Shown: positions 45,810 through 56,330, counted from the stretch's first letter. The stretch is DNA of 64,000 nt from Epiperipatus broadwayi (GCA_028023455.1 JAQFVV010000020.1:5563092-5627091); one strand, 5' to 3'. Made by a program: numbers and translations. Notes: generated by a model from the letters alone, not told the origin.

Positions 45810-45869
45810 ATCCAAGGCTCCTCACTGATAAAGGCCACAATCCAGAAACTAGTCTGGGGATATTGGATG
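45810..45869 (+). ncRNA. Hammerhead remnant, R1 array plus unit
   Basis: Core CUGAUAA (G8 lost); GAAACUAGUC and both helix I segments kept. Confidence 0.7.
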
Positions 45870-46339
45870 AATAGGCACTAGATAGGGATTTTATGCACAA
45901 GCCTTCTGGCATCCATTGATTACTCTGCACTGAGTTGCATTACCATATGGAGAGGTTTGCCTGTTTTAATAACATATATGAGCAAACATAAGAAATGGTG
46001 ATCATGTGATGTTAATTTGAAACTAAAGAGACAAAAATTAAGAAAAATAGTATTCATGGCTGATATTCCTAACCTTTAGAAACATTCCACTGAAATCAAA
46101 TTAGAACTTACAAATCATTTAAAAATATTAATAGATTATAAAGATGGTTCAAATTTGAATGAAATTAGTAAAAGATACATAGCATATACAAAGAAACAGT
46201 TATTTACCAGTATTTTTTTTTTTACTGAGACAATATAATGTATGAAGAAAATAAGGAATATGTAAATTTATAATCCATTAAGAATACATGGATATCTAGA
46301 GTTTTGTAAAATGGTATGAAACAGATTGTACAATGATAT

Positions 46340-47150
46340 AAGAAAAACATAACTGAAATTAGCAAGGAAATCTATAGAAGAGAATAAAAGTGTTATTAAC
46401 ATTTTGGTAACCTATTCCTGAAATAAGAAAAAAGATAGAAATATTATTAAAATAAGAGATTATAGCATGAAATGTGTGGTTGAGGTTTATAAATAATTAT
46501 ATGGCAATAAAAGAACATTTACAAAAAACAACAACAAAGATATCCCTTACAACTACTATATCTTCTGAATTTTCCAGAATTCTAAAGAAAAAATGAGATC
46601 TGCAATTCAATCTGTGAAAAAGAGAAAACCCTAAGTCATGATAATAAAGATTGATGATGATGAATTAGAAGAAGTTAACAACTAAATATAATTAGGTCAT
46701 ATTATTGATACAGATGGAACGTAATGGATAAAATTAATCATAAAAATTTAACTCCAATGAAGTGCTTTTGGTAGAAATAACTGAATGTTTGTTCTTACTT
46801 ATAGATGTGAGATTTGACATTTAACAAAAGAGCAATACAGAAACTTCACATCATTCAAAGAAATCTAAAGAAATGTATAGGAGAAATAAGATGGGTTCAA
46901 AAATGAAGGACATGTATAAGAAAACAACAAAATATTATTGACATCATTATAGGAATTAAGAGACTGCAATGTAGCTGGGATGAAAATTCAGTCAAAAATC
47001 TTAAATGACCCCTAAAGATTTTAAAAGATATAAAAAGTGACCACATGTGAGATATATTGATATAATAAGGAAATTTTTTGGTGACATGTGGAGATGAGTG
47101 CCTAGGGATTGGCAAAACTGGATTAAACTTAGAGAGACCATTCTGATTGT
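46340..47150 (+). pseudogene. RTE-like LINE, second copy, internally deleted
   Basis: Starts at GAAATCTATAGAAGAGAATA as at 24500. It then jumps to GATTGATGATGATGAATTAG, AAGAAGTTAACAACTAAATA (EExxxYxxLG block), CATCATTCAAAGAAATCTAAAG (HxSKKSK region), and ends with a GGGATTGGCAAAACTGGA block near 47110. The RT catalytic part is deleted. Many stops. Confidence 0.6.
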
Positions 47151-47814
47151 ATCATATATAGTTGTAAATATTGATATTTTATAAAAAGATTAAATCAATA
47201 AATAACTTTCTTAGATCTGACAAAATTAAATATTAATAACAATAACCACAGAATAATTTTTGTACTTATTGATAATGAAATTGAAAGATGGTGCACAAAG
47301 TGTAATAACATGGAAATACTCAAATAAAAGAATGTTCCCTTCAGTATCCTTGCATGGTGAACATGTGTATACTTGAGGAGCTTCAATAATGAAATACTAA
47401 AATTTCTAGAAAATTAGTGATTTATAAAAATAATATATCTATAAAACAAAGAAATAAATAGGGATAGATATTGTTCCACAACTTCTACTGTGGAGCATTA
47501 GTTTCTTTGAAGATTTTCAAAAGTTTGTAAATATTTTAATATATAAGAACAGCAATTGATTTTAAAAATAAAATTTGTTAAACTTTCATACCAGAGAAAA
47601 TAATGACGTTTGTATAGAGGATGATTAATTGTTCTGAATTTCTAGACGAGCTCCAATTTTTGACTGTTTATAGAGATATTTTTTTAAAAAAAAAACCTCC
47701 AAGTAAGATGCCATTTGTCCCAATTTATCTTTAATGCAAAATAATAATTAAGAATGTTTAAAACATCATTGATAATAATATAGATAGTATCAATCAATTA
47801 TTAAGCTACCACAA
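47151..47814. other. Unassigned AT-rich sequence
   Basis: No gene recognised. Confidence 0.45.
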
Positions 47815-47936
47815 TCCCGACCTGTAGTCAAGGCAACATTTTATAACAATAAAGGTGGTAACACCTTTATCTATAATCTGATGTGTTTATATAGACAGTA
47901 AAGATTGCAACTTGACCAAGGAGTGTGGGATTAATA
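47815..47936. repeat. Small imperfect foldback
   Basis: AATCCCGACCTGTAGTCAAGG pairs imperfectly with the complement of CTTGACCAAGGAGTGTGGGATT; the inner part has AAAGGTGGTAACACCTTT, an 18-bp near-palindrome. Confidence 0.5.
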
Positions 47937-48485
47937 ATGCAAGAAATTTAAACAAACCTCATTAATCAGGCAAATATAACCTGTTCTGAAAGCAGATTCA
48001 TAAATAGTTAATTATAACTTCCATATTTTGAAAGAAGACTATATATATATATAATCATTTATAATTTCCAATTTCCATATAAAGTATATATTTACTAAGA
48101 CAATAAAGACAATTACTCATGGATTTAATTGGCTTATAAATATAATATGATGATAAGTCATGGATATCATTTTCATGCTATATTGAAAGCATGCTAAGCA
48201 GAAATAAAGCTGAATATTTTTTATAAAAAACTATCTTTTCTGTGGATGTTTTTATTAACAGTTGAAAATTATGTATGTTTAAAGCTAATACAAGTGATCA
48301 TGCTTTTATAATTGTAACCGTGAAATATGTTTATGATTGATGGAGAAGAGAATTCAGACATTCAACCAGAAATGTGAAATTAATATGTAGTTTTGATTTT
48401 AATGATTGTGAGTAGTTTTTCAAAATATGTTGTTTGTTTTATTTCCATCATATATATATAAATTATTTATTTGGTTAAAGCAATA
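47937..48485. other. Unassigned AT-rich sequence
   Basis: No gene recognised. Confidence 0.45.
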
Positions 48486-48489
48486 TATA

Positions 48490-48700
48490 TTAAGGCTATA
48501 TATAACCTTAAGACCATGTGCCGGAAAAATGACAGTAATCTTGTGTTAAGATTTTTAGAGGTCCCTACTGCCGTTTTTCATCTTGTGTTAAGATTTGTAG
48601 AGGTCCTTACTGTCGTTTTTCAAGCGCCTGATTTTAAGGTTATAGCCTTAATATATATTACTTTACGTAATAAGTATGAGCTTTACAAATTTAATTATTT
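48490..48700. repeat. Relative of the 16-kb composite repeat, with internal duplication
   Basis: TAAGGCTATATATAACCTTAA and AAGGTTATAGCCTTAA bracket two direct copies of about 40 bp (CTTGTGTTAAGATTTTTAGA and CTTGTGTTAAGATTTGTAGA, then GGTCC.TACTG). The blocks match TCTTAAAACACAAG, GGTCCCTACC and AAGGTTACAGCCTTAG of 15976-16990 in the same order. The open frame crossing it is not a gene. Confidence 0.65.
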
Positions 48701-49660
48701 AATTATTGGGTTAAAGTACAAGAACAAGTTGATAACAAAGAAGATAAAAATGATTTACTTCAAGAATTTTATTTAATATCAGCATAATTGTTTGAAAAAA
48801 AAAATTGATTGATTGATGTACTTTTTTCAATGCAATTACTTTAAAAATTAATACATTAAAATACACCTAAATGTGTATAAAATTAAAAATATTATACCAA
48901 TTACCTACAAATAATCCCGATTTTCTGGATTCTCTTTCCATTTTTAAAAAAAAATGATAATCAGTCAATATGAACTAAATAAGCATGTCCAGGAATTTTC
49001 TGTCACAAATTTTATATTAAGATACAAATAAATTATTACATCTCATCTTCTATCTTAGGTTACATTTTGTTATAGATTTTTTTTTCATTTTTGCCTAATC
49101 TCAATTATCCTAATCCATCAACTGCCACCTTTTTCTTGTAATGTGGAACAAATCCAATTCCAGTCTTAATTTATAGTAACATCATATAAAGTAAATATCT
49201 TTAAGCCTGTATCTATCTGTTTTTCTCTAACTTTTTAAATATTATTTTAATTACAAATTTCCGTACATTTTGCTGTATAATTTCAGTATATCTTTTGTAT
49301 TTTGCATGCATGAGTGTGGCCATGTGTATCTATTGCATGAGACAGAATCGATAGCTGAAGTGTTTGACAATCAGTGTTCAAATCCTCTACAATTACATTA
49401 GATTAAAAGTAAATTAAAATATAAATGCCATAAGATAGCTTTAAATATTTTTAACCATTTCAAGACAGCTAGTTAATTTACTTAATCATATTGATAGATA
49501 TCTGGAAAAATGCTAAATCTGCTTTGATGTAAATTTTTTTTACTCTAGACTTTGAACTATAGGAAGATGTGTTAATGACTCTAAGAGGTTTTCTTTATTA
49601 AAAGACTGTTGTGCTTCATTTGTATAAGAATGTTTAATGCTATTTTTATTTTTCTGTTTA
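48701..49660. other. Unassigned AT-rich sequence
   Basis: A tRNA-like trace TCAGTGTTCAAATCCTC at about 49373-49390 may be an eroded R4 or SINE end. Confidence 0.4.
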
Positions 49661-49664
49661 TTAT

Positions 49665-49905
49665 ATATATCACTAGATGGAGCTTTACCAATAGCTCATA
49701 ACAAGTTTTTCTTGGTAGAATTGATGAGAGATTTTTGACTTCGTTTAAGGAGTAGCTACAGTACATCACATCACATCAAGCTTTGTTTACATAAACCCTT
49801 TGTTTACATAAAGCTTGTTAAGAGCTATTGGTAAAGCTACATCTAGTGATCATAAAATGCAGCTAGAAGCAAGTTACGAAATTTATAACTTGTTTTGTTT
49901 AATAT
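49665..49905. mobile_element. R5 foldback carrying a LINE tail
   Basis: Left arm (49670-49712, minus) and right arm (49798-49905, plus) are both R5: CACTAGATGGAGCTTTACCA against its complement. Between them lies a 47-bp piece (49732-49778) identical in plan to the 3' end of the LINE at 17.6 kb: TTTTGACTTCGTTTAAGGAG, then CATCACATCACATCA touching AGCTTTG. Confidence 0.65.
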
Positions 49906-49910
49906 ATATA

Positions 49911-50980
49911 CACCTGGGTCTCTTTTTACACGGACTTATTTAACACGATTTTGAAGTTATGCGATTTGTGTTTCACTGGAAGTCGAACTCCAATAATGTG
50001 CTATTACTTTAAATAATAAATTTCACACACTTACGTTATATTGAAAGTAATAGCACATTATTGGAATTCAACTTTCATCTTAGTAATTTCAATATTTTCA
50101 GTGCTTTATAATAGTAAGATTTATGCAATAATGAAATTAAAATCATGATTTCCACATTTTATGTATACACACATTAAATTTTACAAGATTATAATGTAAA
50201 TTTGTTCAAACATTGTGCGTGTTAATTTTGCATATTAAATCACATTCTGTTTTTGCTTTTTAAAAAAGAACATAATCAATTATTAATCATTTAGTGTCCA
50301 CAAGTTTATTTTTAAAAGGTGAGTAATAGCAGTGGGCATAATTAAATTTGACAATTAAAAATTAAAATCTGATTTTTAATTGTAATTAACAATTTAAAAA
50401 TTACTTACGGCGACTTGAAATTAATATGATGTGAAATTTGATTTTTAAACAGAATTGAAAATTAAAGACAAAAATAATAATTTAATTTTTAGTTGTTAGT
50501 TTCATAAACAATTAATAAAATCATCGTCTCAAAGATTAATTACTATTTATGTTGTTACCAGAACACCATTGACACAACATGAGTGTGAAGTTGGCACTAG
50601 TTGTTTGCAAACGAAAGTGTTTTTTGGCAAATAGCTATAATAATTAAAATGTGTATAAAAAATGTAAATTACTGTACTGTAAATTATGCATAAAAATATA
50701 TTATTTTGAATAAAATTAAATATTATAGTTAAAAAAAGTTTGTCTTGTATCAATTTTTTTCAAATTTGAAATTTTTTATTAGTCATATTTTATTTCCTTA
50801 TTTTTTTTTTTTGCACAAATTTTAAAGTAATTTTACGTTGGTGCTTTGCTTTTACACGAATTTTGAAGAATCACAGACCGCATCCCCCTTTTTCAATGTA
50901 AGTTACGTCTATTTTTGCGCGATTTCGTTTGTGCGTGTTTTCTGAGGAACCTATCTATCGCGTAAAACAAGACCCAGGTG
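49911..50980. mobile_element. TIR element with TA duplication (Tc1/mariner- or pogo-like MITE)
   Basis: Ends are CACCTGGGTCT, then TTTTTACACGG on the left and its near complement (CGCGTAAAACAAG, then ACCCAGGTG) on the right, each bordered by TA. Subterminal TTTTACACGAATTTTGAAG resembles the left-end ACACGATTTTGAAG. No transposase. A nested inverted pair (CCAATAATGTGCTATTACTT at 49999 and its complement near 50052) sits near the left end. Confidence 0.7.
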
Positions 50981-50982
50981 TA

Positions 50983-51955
50983 AATGTTTTAATTGTGAGT
51001 AATAATTAAGCAAATATAATTAACCAATATTTTTTATGTCTACAACATTTTCAACCAAATAAATAGATTAAATATTAAATGTTTGTTACATCTACTGCAT
51101 TTTTACATCTTCATCATGGCTTATTAAGTGTGCCATTTGGATCATATCATTTGGTTATTAATAAGTTAGCCATTCATATTTTTTACAGAATATTTCTGAT
51201 GTCTAAATATTTTTCAGTATCATCTTACTATGCGACAATTATTCCATTTTTGTGATTGCAATATAATATATTTAATAATATTCTTAACGTAAGTATTTTC
51301 AATTTTTATATCATTATAATAATAATAAATATGGTTAATTACTCAGGATGTTAAAGTGACATCTGAGTACCTTAGTTGCAGATTGAGCATTTAACAGTTC
51401 CTTTCAGTTCAGTCTGAACTCAATTGTGAATTGATCATCAAAATTTCTCTCTGTTTCTGCTACTCTATCATTGCACAAACCTCATAGGGATTAGTTATAA
51501 GGATTAAAAATATTATATGATAAATTCCATATGGCCAGACCATGGTTGTCAGAGCACTAAAGTTAAGAGGCTGCGTACAATATTTCCAATCACTTTGACT
51601 GGTTGACTTTTTTTTTAGCAACTAATCAATGCATGAAACTTTAATCCTTAAATCCATCACTGTCATCATAACATTAAAGCCGTGAAGTGTTATAACTGAA
51701 TTATGTACGAATTAAATGACTTTTTATAAGTAATGAAATCTGTCGATCAAAGCATTACTTTATTTCTATATAAAAGTAATGCACTTGAATAAACCCGTCT
51801 TTAAAATATCTTTTTATTTTTTGATTCCATAAATTCCAAGTCTTCGTTAATTTATTTTTTTTACTGTCTTACAAACGTTAAATTTCCTTATACAAAAATT
51901 CATTAAAAACATTTCATCAATTAATTTTTCTATTTTTAAAATTTTGATATAATTT
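50983..51955. other. Unassigned AT-rich sequence
   Basis: No gene recognised. Confidence 0.45.
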
Positions 51956-51968
51956 CTTCCAAACTATT

Positions 51969-52074
51969 CCCCCTCTCCCCTCCCCCCATGTGTCATAGCA
52001 TCAGCCGGAAAGCGAACCCGCTAACCCGGGACACTGCTTGGAAAGCAGCTGTCGCTGACCTCTCGACCACCAAT
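51969..52074 (-). repeat. SINE-A with target duplication
   Basis: Minus sense full head and B box; flanks CTTCCAAACTATT at 51956-51968 and 52075-52087. Confidence 0.85.
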
Positions 52075-52109
52075 GCTTCCAAACTATTTTAAGGATCTGT
52101 ATTATTTTT

Positions 52110-52182
52110 ATCACTTGCAGGCAGTTGCCCGGGTTGCGGGTTCGGGTCCCGGCAGATGCTATGACACTTAAAAAAAAAAAAA
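52110..52182 (+). repeat. SINE-A, 3' half
   Basis: CACTTGCAGGCAGTTGCCC through GGGTTCGGGTCCCGG and GATGCTATGACACTT plus A-run; 5' half missing. Confidence 0.8.
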
Positions 52183-52384
52183 CTCCATCTTAGTTTTCAG
52201 ACTACCTGATATCTTTTTTTTTGCTTTTCCATTTTTCCCTTTTAAAAATTGAAATTTTTTTTTTTCATTATCGAATTATTTTTATCATAGCATTAAATAA
52301 GTTTAGGAATTTATTCTTAGATTATATACAAGCTTAGGGTTTTTTTCCCCCAACTAATTTGTAGTTGGTTGGTCAATAAATTGG

Positions 52385-52640
52385 TATCTATAGCTGAGCA
52401 TTGATTGTATATATGTGTGGAGATGATAATCTGAACCAACTGATGAGTGCTGGTTTAGTACGAAATATGTATATAAGTGATTATTTATCTTTTTAACATG
52501 TGTGTGATCAAGTGTGTCATCAGTATGAGATAGCGTGGATAGTTGAGGGTCGTGTGAAAGTCTGAGTTTAAACCCCCTATATATTACATGTTAGAGTGCA
52601 GGTATGAAAAAGCTTGTACTGTAGAAAAAATCATATACTA
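52385..52640 (+). mobile_element. R4 hammerhead SINE-like element
   Basis: TGAGCATTGATTGTATATAT, hammerhead, GTGTGTGATCAAGTGTGTCA, GAGATAGCGTGG, B-box-like GAGTTTAAACCCC, ATATTACATG and GCTTGTACTGTA end. Upstream foldback part is missing. Confidence 0.7.
52435..52478 (+). ncRNA. Hammerhead ribozyme, R4 family (canonical stem II)
   Basis: Core CUGAUGA, stem II GUGCU/AGUAC with loop GGUUU (fully paired, including G10.1-C11.1), GAAA, helix III AUA/UAU. Helix I 3' strand reads UAAGU, so helix I is weak. This copy shows the ancestral CGAAA that other R4 copies have lost. Confidence 0.75.
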
Positions 52641-53095
52641 ATTGTATTGTAAAAGTTCCAGATTTAATATGAGTTTGTTTAGGTGTGTGTCAATTACTTA
52701 GTTATAAAAAATTAAAAAGTACAACTGTAATATGATGATGTATTGGTCACTGGTGTTTCATGGTTTAATTTAATCTTTAATTTTACTTTTGAAAATGAAT
52801 TTCCATTATATACACACATATGTGTACAAAAAGGGAAATCGGAATAATCAAAATTAAAATAAAATACAAACACACACTTTTATATATGTTAAATGCTGCA
52901 AGTAAACATTATACAAAAGCCTATGACATTTTTTGTTTACTAAATATATTTATCAGCTAAGTATTAGATCCCTGTCATCATTCCTCAATCTGATAATTGT
53001 GAGCAAACTTCATATAAATTAATAATCTTTATTATTTAATGAAGTATAGAAATATTTCAAAATTTGTTGCAACTATTATTTATACAAATATAATA
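52641..53095. other. Unassigned AT-rich sequence
   Basis: No gene recognised. Confidence 0.45.
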
Positions 53096-53149
53096 CTTAC
53101 TTCTGTTATATATAGAGCTTGCAAAACAAGCTCTTAACAAGCTTTGAGC

Positions 53150-53207
53150 ATATCCCAACCCCAGACCAGTTTCTGCTTCTGGCATCATCAGTGAGCTGCC
53201 AGGATAT
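53150..53207 (-). ncRNA. Hammerhead ribozyme, R3 family (complete)
   Basis: Minus sense core CUGAUGA, stem II UGC/GCA with loop CAGAA, GAAAC, loop UG, GUC cleavage site. Helix I: CUCA/UGGG, internal loop, AUAUCC/GGAUAU. Every invariant base and every stem is present. Confidence 0.85.
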
Positions 53208-53664
53208 TTATTAGATTAAAAATACTAGGACAAGCCCAGCACTTTATCTAATGTATAACTATTGAGAAGAAAATCTGAAATTTTCAGACATCCATATGTC
53301 TAAAAATCCAGCTATCTAACTCAAATAACTATATGGGACTGAACTAAGTACACCATATATTAATAGCTTTAGTGATATAAAATTGCCAAAGCCTTAATAG
53401 CAAAAAATAAAATGATAAAAAAATAGTCAGATGTCACATGACTTAACTTTAATAAAGCTTGTATTTACAAATGTTATATATAGAGCTCACAAAACAAGCT
53501 CTTAACAAGTTTTGGTGTATCTGAACTTAGTTCAGTCCCAATTGGCTATTTGAGTTAGATAGCTGGATTTTTAGATATATGGATGTGTGAAAATTTCAGA
53601 TTTTCTTCTCAATAGTTATACATTAGATAAAGTGCTGGGCATGTCCTAGTATTTTTAATCTAAT

Positions 53665-53727
53665 GAATATCCTGGCACTTCACTGACGATGCCAGAAGCA
53701 GAAACCAGTCTGGGGGGGGGGATATTC
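53665..53727 (+). ncRNA. Hammerhead ribozyme, R3 family (complete, CUGACGA core)
   Basis: Core CUGACGA (53683-53689), stem II UGC/GCA with loop CAGAA, GAAAC (53701-53705), loop CA, GUC ending at 53710. Distal helix I GAAUAUCC/GGAUAUUC pairs over 8 bp; the proximal part pairs CUUCA with UGGGG within a G-run. It keeps the CpG in the core. Confidence 0.85.
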
Positions 53728-53830
53728 TCAAAGCTTGTTAAGAGCTTGTTTTGTGAGCTCTATATATAACATTTGTAAATACGAGCTTTATTAAAATTAA
53801 GTCATGTGACATCTGACTAAAATTATTTTA

Positions 53831-54530
53831 ATTCTTATTTCTAGATTTAATCATGTAAAGTAAAATAATCACATCATTTTCAGAGTAAAAACCATCCTAA
53901 AATATTCAATGGGGTTTCATGCATCATATTTTAATTAAGATTGTATATATATAAAATAATTTTTGGATTAAACCGTATGTTTTGATTAATTCCCAAACAT
54001 TTTGACCAAATGGCATTCATCATTGTCAAGATTAATTTTTCAAAAAAACCCATTAGATCTCAACTAGAAACAAGATTGAGTGTGAAATAAAAAATGAGAT
54101 GGAGAATGAAGTTGTTGAGAATTCAGAATATGTGGATTAACAAAATCTTTATCTACTTCAGTTTCACCATTAATTGATTTCAAGTTTTTATTAAAAGAAA
54201 AAGATAAAATAAGTGGTCTCCATAAGCCTAGAATTCATTGTGATTCATCAGCTCTATTTAAAGCAGTTGGTCTTTTTAATATTTCAATTGACTCTCTTAT
54301 GGTTCTCAAATCATACTTTTCCAAATTAGCATTTTAGTTTTATCAAAATCAGGATTGTTATTTCATCTAAACGTTGGGAATTAATCAAACCTAACACACG
54401 ATTTAACCCAAAAACTATTTTATTTACAACATATAACCATGAAAACATTAAATATAATATATATTATAATAATAATGTCTTATAGGTTAGTAAAGATATC
54501 GCATGAAATAACAAATCAATGATATATAAA
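53831..54530. other. Unassigned AT-rich sequence
   Basis: AAACCGTATGTTTTGATTAATTCCC at 53970 and its near complement GGGAATTAATCAAACCTAACACACGATTT at 54377 bracket about 440 bp, with AAAATAATTTTTGGATTA and its complement further out; possibly another old foldback or TIR pair. The stem CATTAATTGATTTCAAG region inside is not coding. Confidence 0.4.
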
Positions 54531-54534
54531 AAAA

Positions 54535-54800
54535 GTATATGGCTTCATTGCTCAGGAATTCATAAGAAGTTTGAGCACCAGATCTGTGGGTGCCAAAATT
54601 GATCCTGGAACCTCCTGATCCCAAATCAAATGCTTTACCACCTGTGCCAAACCATTACACCTGTGACAAATCATACAGGATGTAGAAGGCATATAGCTTT
54701 ATTGCTCAAATATTTATAAAAAGTTTGAGTTCCATATCTGCAAGAGCTAGAATCAATTATTGGACTTCCCGATCCCCAAGTTGGAAGCTCTAATGATCTT
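54535..54800 (-). repeat. SINE-C tandem dimer
   Basis: Two direct copies (54540-54665 and 54690-54810). Minus sense GGCACAGGTGGTAAAGCATT gives an A box and GGAGGTTCCAGGATCAAT a B box; each copy ends in GAATTCATAAGAAGTTTGAG-like sequence. tRNA-derived, pol III type. Confidence 0.6.
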
Positions 54801-54814
54801 ATCAAACTATGCAG

Positions 54815-55510
54815 GATAAAAAAAGATGACATCCTGGAATTAAAAAATAGGTGTAAAAATCAAATACATGTCTAAATAACACACACCTATATGTAAGAGC
54901 AGAAACAGTACATTTCAAACAGATAAAATAATATATAAATTGAAGGGTATTAAAGAATAATAAATATAGAATACAACTAATAATGATAAAATCAAAAATG
55001 TGTGTGTGAGGAGTCAATATTATTATATCCATTATTGCTGAATTCAAACTTATAAAGATGATTTAACTACATTTTTAAAGTAAAATAGATATATAAAGTA
55101 GCATAAGTTCCTGTATAAATATGGTTTAGATGCAGATATCTAGTGATGAATTGTTTCATAGCTTGTGCTTTTATATTAGAATTTGTGATTCAGAATACAT
55201 CGAGTCTTTTAAGTTAAATCAAAGAAAAAGTACATATATGACTAGTTGAGCTAATCATGACTAGATATAAAATATATTTTAATATATTCAATGATTAAAG
55301 TTTGTTATTGCATGATTTTGTGTTTGCAGAGGTTTGAATCAGCCATTGCACATGTTGATAGGGAAGGAGAAGTGTCATTCTTTGTGTGCAGTTATGGCTT
55401 TACTAAGTAGTAAAGAGTTTATTTAGTTCAATAATGGTATGAAAGCTAAAAATATTTAAAATGTGCGAAAACAATTTTCAAAATAATAAATCATGACTAG
55501 AATTAGTTTT
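54815..55510. other. Unassigned AT-rich sequence
   Basis: No gene recognised; minus frame at 54802-55047 is compositional. Confidence 0.45.
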
Positions 55511-55513
55511 AGA

Positions 55514-55570
55514 ATGGTGGCCGAGTGGCTAGTACAGCTGCCTTTCTGGCTGATGCTTTGATACAAAAAT
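55514..55570 (+). repeat. SINE-A-like, internally deleted
   Basis: GAATGGTGGCCGAGTGGCTA (A-box side), CAGCTGCC, then directly GGCTGATGCTTTGATAC (tail). The B box is deleted. Confidence 0.6.
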
Positions 55571-56330
55571 TTTGTATAGTCTAATATTATAAGACCATGC
55601 AAAATATATAATTATAAAAAAAAAATAGAAAAAGAATGAATAATAAATAATACATTATAATTTTTTTTCTGTAAACTTAAAAACCATGGTGATTAAATTT
55701 CATAAAATATTAATTATGGAAAATTATGAATAAAATCTTTAGGATTATAAAAACACTTTGTGATGTTGGTCATTAAGATGGAACATTTTTTAATACTTCA
55801 AAAAACAAGCTATTGATTTATGTATATAGGTGAGAAGATTGTCTTGTGACAAAAGCAGGATATAAAAGAAATGAGAAATTAGCTTAATTCTTCATTATCT
55901 GTCTAACTACAATTCTATGTACAGCTTTATTAAAAACAAATAGTAAGAAACACCTATGAAGCATTCATATTACCAGTCCAGCATTCAGAAGCACTAATTT
56001 TCATTATATTTTTCCAACATCTATGAAGAAAAATATTTACAGGTGTATTCTTTTCAGGATAGATTGCTAAGTGAAACTATTATTTAGGCTGCCATATTAA
56101 ATGTGACTTTTGTAAGAAGTGAGTATATATAACTATAACAACCTAATCAAATGATGGCAAGTGAATGAATATGCAAATAATTATTATGTTGTATTTTTAT
56201 ATTGGACTACTTCCATCATCTAATATGTGTATTGAATGCCTTTAGAAAAATTTAACTATATTTAAATATTCCAAATACATTTAACTGCTAGTAATAACAC
56301 ATCAAACAGGTTAGTATATGCACAATGTTT
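55571..56330. other. Unassigned AT-rich sequence
   Basis: No gene recognised. Confidence 0.45.

Larger units (their letters stand above)
44335..46015. mobile_element. R1 tandem hammerhead array
   Basis: Four minus-sense R1 units follow head to tail, hammerheads starting at 44442, 44831, 45283 and 45736 (spacing 389, 452, 453 bp; the short one lacks about 63 bp near the GATCTTAGGAT block). At about 45770 the order flips and one plus unit with hammerhead at 45810 runs to 46015. Each unit has, in sense direction: hammerhead, TTTTATGCACAAGCC, TACTCTG, ATGGAGAG, TCATGTGATG, ATTAGGCAGG-like box, CATATGACTATATAAGC, AAGTAGAGAT. No protein is encoded; the open frame at 45569-45778 is inside a unit. 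Tandem HHR units are what retrozymes yield from circular RNA templates. Confidence 0.8.
53100..53830. mobile_element. R3 retrozyme-like element with two complete hammerheads
   Basis: Minus-sense unit: hammerhead at 53150-53207, then upstream sequence to a second 3' flank (TATAGAGCTCACAAAACAAG at 53479) 368 bp from the first (53111), so it is a head-to-tail dimer fragment. At about 53513 orientation flips and a plus unit runs through a second hammerhead (53665-53727) to TCATGTGACATCTGAC at about 53805. Body blocks: CTGAACTTAGTTCAGTCCC, GTTAGATAGCTGGATTTTTA, CTTCTCAATAGTTATACATT, AAAGTGCTGGG. No ORF. Confidence 0.8.

Noticed and set aside
44335-46015. CRISPR array
   Set aside because: Units of about 450 bp with inverted members and hammerheads in eukaryotic DNA; no short repeat-spacer pattern.
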